Source of the DNA: Spirochaeta sp.
GTDB taxonomy: Bacteria; Spirochaetota; Spirochaetia; DSM-27196; Alkalispirochaetaceae
DNA length: 7,425 nt
Assembly: GCA_007117185.1 (NCBI GenBank)
Contig: SKHA01000261.1
Coordinates: 1 to 7,425, forward strand
Direction of reading: 5' to 3'
This document shows positions 4,913 to 7,425 of this stretch, piece by piece. The first letter of the stretch is position 1. Each line of letters opens with the position of its first letter. The position numbers and the translations under genes are program-made. The notes beneath the pieces are model-generated. The model made no database searches and was not told the DNA's origin. It saw nothing but the letters and a program-made list of their open reading frames with translations.

Positions 4913-5887
4913 ATGAGTGATTTGAAGAAGTACAAGAAAGACTTTCTTCTGAAGGCGTTGAAGGACATGCTTCTCATCCGCCGCTTTGAAGAAAAGACCG
5001 CCCAGATGTACGGTCTCCGGAAAATCGGCGGCTTTCTCCATCTGTATAATGGACAGGAAGCGGTAGCGGTGGGCGCAGTCGCGGCGGTGGACCTGAAAAC
5101 GGACTACCTCCTGACCTCCTACCGCGATCATGGCCACGCCCTGGCGGTGGGCATGAAGCCTGAATCGATCATGGCTGAGATGTTCGGCAAGATCACCGGG
5201 TGCGCCCGCGGCAAAGGCGGCTCAATGCATATGTTTGACGTTGAACGCCATTTTCTTGGCGGCAACGGAATCGTTGGCGGGCAGATCCCCATGGCAACGG
5301 GGGTAGCGTTCAAGCAGATGTACGACCAGGACGGCGGGGTGACCCTCTGTTTCTTCGGCGACGGGGCAATTCATCAGGGTGCGTTTCACGAAAGTCTGAA
5401 CTATGCGAAGATCTGGAACCTGCCGGTAATCTACATCGTGGAAAACAACCATTTCGGTATGGGTACTGCTGTCTCCCGGGTCTCTGGAGTTGATGATTTT
5501 TCCCTCAAGGCTGCCGGGTACGACCTGCAGGGGAAGGTGATCAACGGCATGGACTTCCTGGAAGTCTACGAAGGGATCTCGGAGGTGGTAAAGGACTCCC
5601 GGAAGAACGGCAACGCCTGGCTGCTGGACATAAAGACCTACCGGTACAAGGGCCACTCCGCCAGTGATCCCGCCAAGTACCGGACCAAAGATGAGCTTGA
5701 ATCCTACAAGAAGCAGGACCCCATCATCAAACTGAAGAGTCAGATGATTGAGGCGAAGTTGATCACCGAGGACGATTTCAAGGATTTCGACGAGGAGATC
5801 AAAAAAGCGGTGCAGGACGCGGTGGACTTTGCGGACAAGAGCGAAGAGCCGGCGCTGCACACCATCTACGAAGACATACTGGCCTGA
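4913..5887 (+). CDS. pdhA: Pyruvate dehydrogenase E1 component, alpha subunit
   Basis: With PdhB this subunit forms the thiamine-diphosphate-dependent E1 that decarboxylates pyruvate and acetylates the lipoyl group of E2. At 324 residues it has the usual length for the separate-subunit, mitochondrial-type E1 alpha. Conserved features are TSYRDHGHALAVG at 68-80, GGSMHMFD at 102-109, GGNGIVGGQIPMATG at 116-130, the thiamine-diphosphate/Mg motif GDGAIHQGAFHESLN at 149-163 through ENN at 177-179, and the phosphorylation-loop region YRYKGHSASDP at 243-253. The MGTAVSR stretch at 183-189 resembles pyruvate dehydrogenase more than acetoin or branched-chain dehydrogenases, though AcoA remains an alternative. 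The ribosome-binding site is modest (GAAAGG at 4898-4903, 9-base spacer) and lies in the 20-base gap after the split-barrel gene. pdhB follows 24 bases later. Confidence 0.92.
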   Translation: MSDLKKYKKDFLLKALKDMLLIRRFEEKTAQMYGLRKIGGFLHLYNGQEAVAVGAVAAVDLKTDYLLTSYRDHGHALAVGMKPESIMAEMFGKITGCARGKGGSMHMFDVERHFLGGNGIVGGQIPMATGVAFKQMYDQDGGVTLCFFGDGAIHQGAFHESLNYAKIWNLPVIYIVENNHFGMGTAVSRVSGVDDFSLKAAGYDLQGKVINGMDFLEVYEGISEVVKDSRKNGNAWLLDIKTYRYKGHSASDPAKYRTKDELESYKKQDPIIKLKSQMIEAKLITEDDFKDFDEEIKKAVQDAVDFADKSEEPALHTIYEDILA

Positions 5888-5911
5888 CCGAGCCGGAAGG
5901 AGATACAGGAT

Positions 5912-6892
5912 ATGCCGGAAATACAGATGCGTGACGCGATCCGTCAGGCAATGGATGAAGAGATGGCCCGGGACGAAAAGGTCTTTCTTCTTGGTGAAGA
6001 AGTAGGCGAGTACAACGGAGCCTACAAGGTCAGCAAGGGATTGCTGGACAAGTATGGAGAGAAGCGCGTCCGGGATACGCCCATCGCCGAGCTTGGATTC
6101 ACCGGTCTGGCGGTGGGGGCGGCAAGCGTCGGCCTGCGACCCATCGTAGAATGGATGACTTTCAACTTCGCCCTGCTGGCACTGGATCAGGTGATCAACA
6201 ACGCCGCCAAGATGCGCCACATGTCGGGTGGACAAATGTCCGTTCCCATCGTGTTTCGCGGCCCCAACGGCCCGGCGGAGTACCTCTCATCGCAGCACTC
6301 CCAGGCTCTGGCCAGCTACTTTGTCCACGTGCCGGGCCTCAAGGTGCTCGCTCCCTCCACTCCGTACGATGCCAAGGGCCTTCTCAAGAGCGCCATTCGA
6401 GACAACAACCCGGTTGTGTTTCTGGAGAGCGAGATGTCCTACGGGTGGACCGGGGAAGTTCCTGAGGAGGAGTACCTCATTCCCATCGGTAAAGCTGACG
6501 TGAAGCGGAAGGGCAGCGACGTGACCCTCATTTCATTTTCCAAGCCGGTCCGTATGGTCCTTGAGGCGGCGGACCGCCTGGCAGAGATGGGCATCGACGC
6601 CGAGGTGGTGGACCTGCGCAGCCTGCGCCCCCTGGACGAAGAGACGGTGTACGCCAGTGTCCGCAAGACAAACCGGGCGGTGATAATCGATGAGTCCTGG
6701 CCAATGGCCAGCGTGGGCTCTCACGTTTCATGGCTGATATCCCGCAACTGTTTCGACGATCTGGACGCGCCGGTAGAGCTGGTTTCCAGCGAAGACGTGC
6801 CGATGCCGTACAACCACAAGCTGGAACTGGCGGTACAGCCGTCTGTGGACAAGATTATCGCCGCTGCGAAGCGCGTTTCGTATAAGGAGTAG
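5912..6892 (+). CDS. pdhB: Pyruvate dehydrogenase E1 component, beta subunit
   Basis: This is the partner of PdhA; the active site lies at the alpha/beta interface. The 326-residue length is standard. The N-terminal pyrimidine-binding domain contains FLLGEEVGEYNGAYKVSKG at 25-43, RDTPIAELGFTGLAVGAA at 54-71 (Glu60 is the expected activator of the thiamine aminopyrimidine ring), MTFNFALLALDQVINNAAK at 82-100 and VPIVFRGPNG at 111-120. His129 in SSQHSQ is the expected active-site histidine. The C-terminal transketolase domain covers roughly 190-320 and includes VVDLRSLRPLD. The sequence reads very like mitochondrial and alphaproteobacterial PdhB, which favours pyruvate over branched-chain oxoacids or acetoin. 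AAGGAG at 5897-5902 lies 9 bases before the start. The pdhC start follows the stop after only 3 bases, and its ribosome-binding site lies inside the end of pdhB. Confidence 0.94.
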   Translation: MPEIQMRDAIRQAMDEEMARDEKVFLLGEEVGEYNGAYKVSKGLLDKYGEKRVRDTPIAELGFTGLAVGAASVGLRPIVEWMTFNFALLALDQVINNAAKMRHMSGGQMSVPIVFRGPNGPAEYLSSQHSQALASYFVHVPGLKVLAPSTPYDAKGLLKSAIRDNNPVVFLESEMSYGWTGEVPEEEYLIPIGKADVKRKGSDVTLISFSKPVRMVLEAADRLAEMGIDAEVVDLRSLRPLDEETVYASVRKTNRAVIIDESWPMASVGSHVSWLISRNCFDDLDAPVELVSSEDVPMPYNHKLELAVQPSVDKIIAAAKRVSYKE

Positions 6893-6895
6893 GGC

Positions 6896-7425
6896 ATGGC
6901 CGAAAAAATTCCCATGACAGCGCTTTCCCCAACCATGGAGGAAGGCACCATCGTGAGCTGGAGCGTCAAGGAGGGAGATCAGGTTTCCTCGGGAGACGTT
7001 CTGTGCGAAGTGGAAACAGACAAAACCAGCGTTGAGTATGAATCCACCGAAGATGGCACAATTCTCAAGATCGTCGTGCCCGCAAGCGGCAGTGCCGTGG
7101 TTGGACAGACTATCGCCATAATTGGTGAGAAGGGCGAAAAGATTGACGATCTTCTGAAGAGTCTGGAGAGCGAAGGCGGCGCTTCCTCATCCTCTGCAGC
7201 GGCAGAAAAGAGTGAGCCGGCGCCGAAAGCGGAGGCAGCCGGGCAGAAGGAAGAAGAGAAGGTCGACGCAAAGGTCGAAGAAGTCTCCCCGGCGAAGACG
7301 TCCGGCCATGAACCGCCCCCTCCGGCGGCAGCGGCCAAAGGTGGGTCCGATGGTTCGCGCATAAAGGCCAGCCCCTTGGCGGTCAAACTGGCAGCGGAAC
7401 GCAACATCAATCTGGCCCTGCTCAA
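6896..7425 (+). CDS. pdhC: Dihydrolipoamide acetyltransferase (E2) of pyruvate dehydrogenase, 3' end outside the window
   Basis: E2 is the core of the pyruvate dehydrogenase complex and transfers the acetyl group to CoA. Translation from ATG 6896 stays open for 176 codons to the window end. The ribosome-binding site AAGGAG (6884-6889) overlaps the end of pdhB. One N-terminal lipoyl domain spans about residues 2-80, starting with the mitochondrial-type MTALSPTMEEGTIVSW, and the lipoylated lysine is Lys43 in ETDKTS. A flexible linker rich in Ala, Pro, Glu and Lys follows (about 94-153). The peripheral-subunit-binding domain, which binds E1 or E3, begins at about 156 with IKASPLAVKLAAERNI. The catalytic acetyltransferase domain is not in the window. 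Only one lipoyl domain is present before the binding domain. The gene name aceF is an equivalent alternative; an acetoin or branched-chain E2 is less likely given the E1 genes. Confidence 0.92.
   Translation, partial: MAEKIPMTALSPTMEEGTIVSWSVKEGDQVSSGDVLCEVETDKTSVEYESTEDGTILKIVVPASGSAVVGQTIAIIGEKGEKIDDLLKSLESEGGASSSSAAAEKSEPAPKAEAAGQKEEEKVDAKVEEVSPAKTSGHEPPPPAAAAKGGSDGSRIKASPLAVKLAAERNINLALL

Noticed and set aside
4896..4916. A six-codon mini-ORF (ATG to TGA) overlapping the pdhA start as ATGA
   Set aside because: It could be a translational-coupling leader peptide, but it has no ribosome-binding site of its own and is short enough to be chance.
5222..6235. A 337-codon open frame on the minus strand
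   Set aside because: It is antisense to pdhA and pdhB, crosses their boundary, and shows no recognisable protein features.
6979..7425. A minus-strand open frame rich in Ser and Ala
   Set aside because: It is the antisense of the E2 lipoyl domain and linker. The low-complexity Ala/Glu/Lys codons of the linker keep the opposite strand free of stops.
1..7425. CRISPR arrays, insertion sequences, tRNA or rRNA genes
   Set aside because: No repeated spacer structure, transposase motifs, terminal inverted repeats or RNA gene sequences were seen. The window is almost entirely protein-coding.

Overview
The window suggests a fairly GC-rich bacterium carrying two divergent energy-metabolism operons. 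The sequence does not identify the host. Mitochondrial-type pyruvate dehydrogenase genes together with an unusual nqr cluster would fit a spirochaete-like anaerobe or facultative anaerobe, but that is a low-confidence guess.

Left half (1-4229, minus strand). This is a compact operon read in the order nqrB, nqrC, nqrD, nqrE, nqrF and then a small unidentified gene cut by the window edge. It encodes most of a Na+-translocating NADH:quinone oxidoreductase. The B/C, C/D and D/E junctions are 4-base ATGA overlaps, and the last two gaps are 25 bases each. The redox residues are visible: covalent-FMN threonines in NqrB and NqrC, a membrane Fe-S cysteine pair in each of NqrD and NqrE, and the 2Fe-2S, FAD and NADH sites of NqrF. 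There is no nqrA next to nqrB. NqrB, NqrC and NqrF are each shorter than the Vibrio-type proteins, and NqrC has RnfG-like dimensions.

Middle (4230-4448). This 219-base divergent intergenic region holds a good extended -10 promoter for the nqr operon, two inverted repeats in the nqr leader, overlapping inverted repeats near its centre, and only a weak promoter candidate for the rightward operon.

Right half (4449-7425, plus strand). A small FMN-binding split-barrel (pyridoxamine 5'-phosphate oxidase-like) gene comes first. It is followed closely by pdhA and pdhB (E1 alpha and beta of pyruvate dehydrogenase) and the 5' part of pdhC (E2 with lipoyl domain, linker and the start of the E3-binding domain), which runs off the window.

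Together the two units make biochemical sense. The dehydrogenase oxidises pyruvate to acetyl-CoA and yields NADH through E3, which is not in the window. The Nqr-type pump would reoxidise NADH and export Na+. Joint regulation from the shared intergenic region is an inference.
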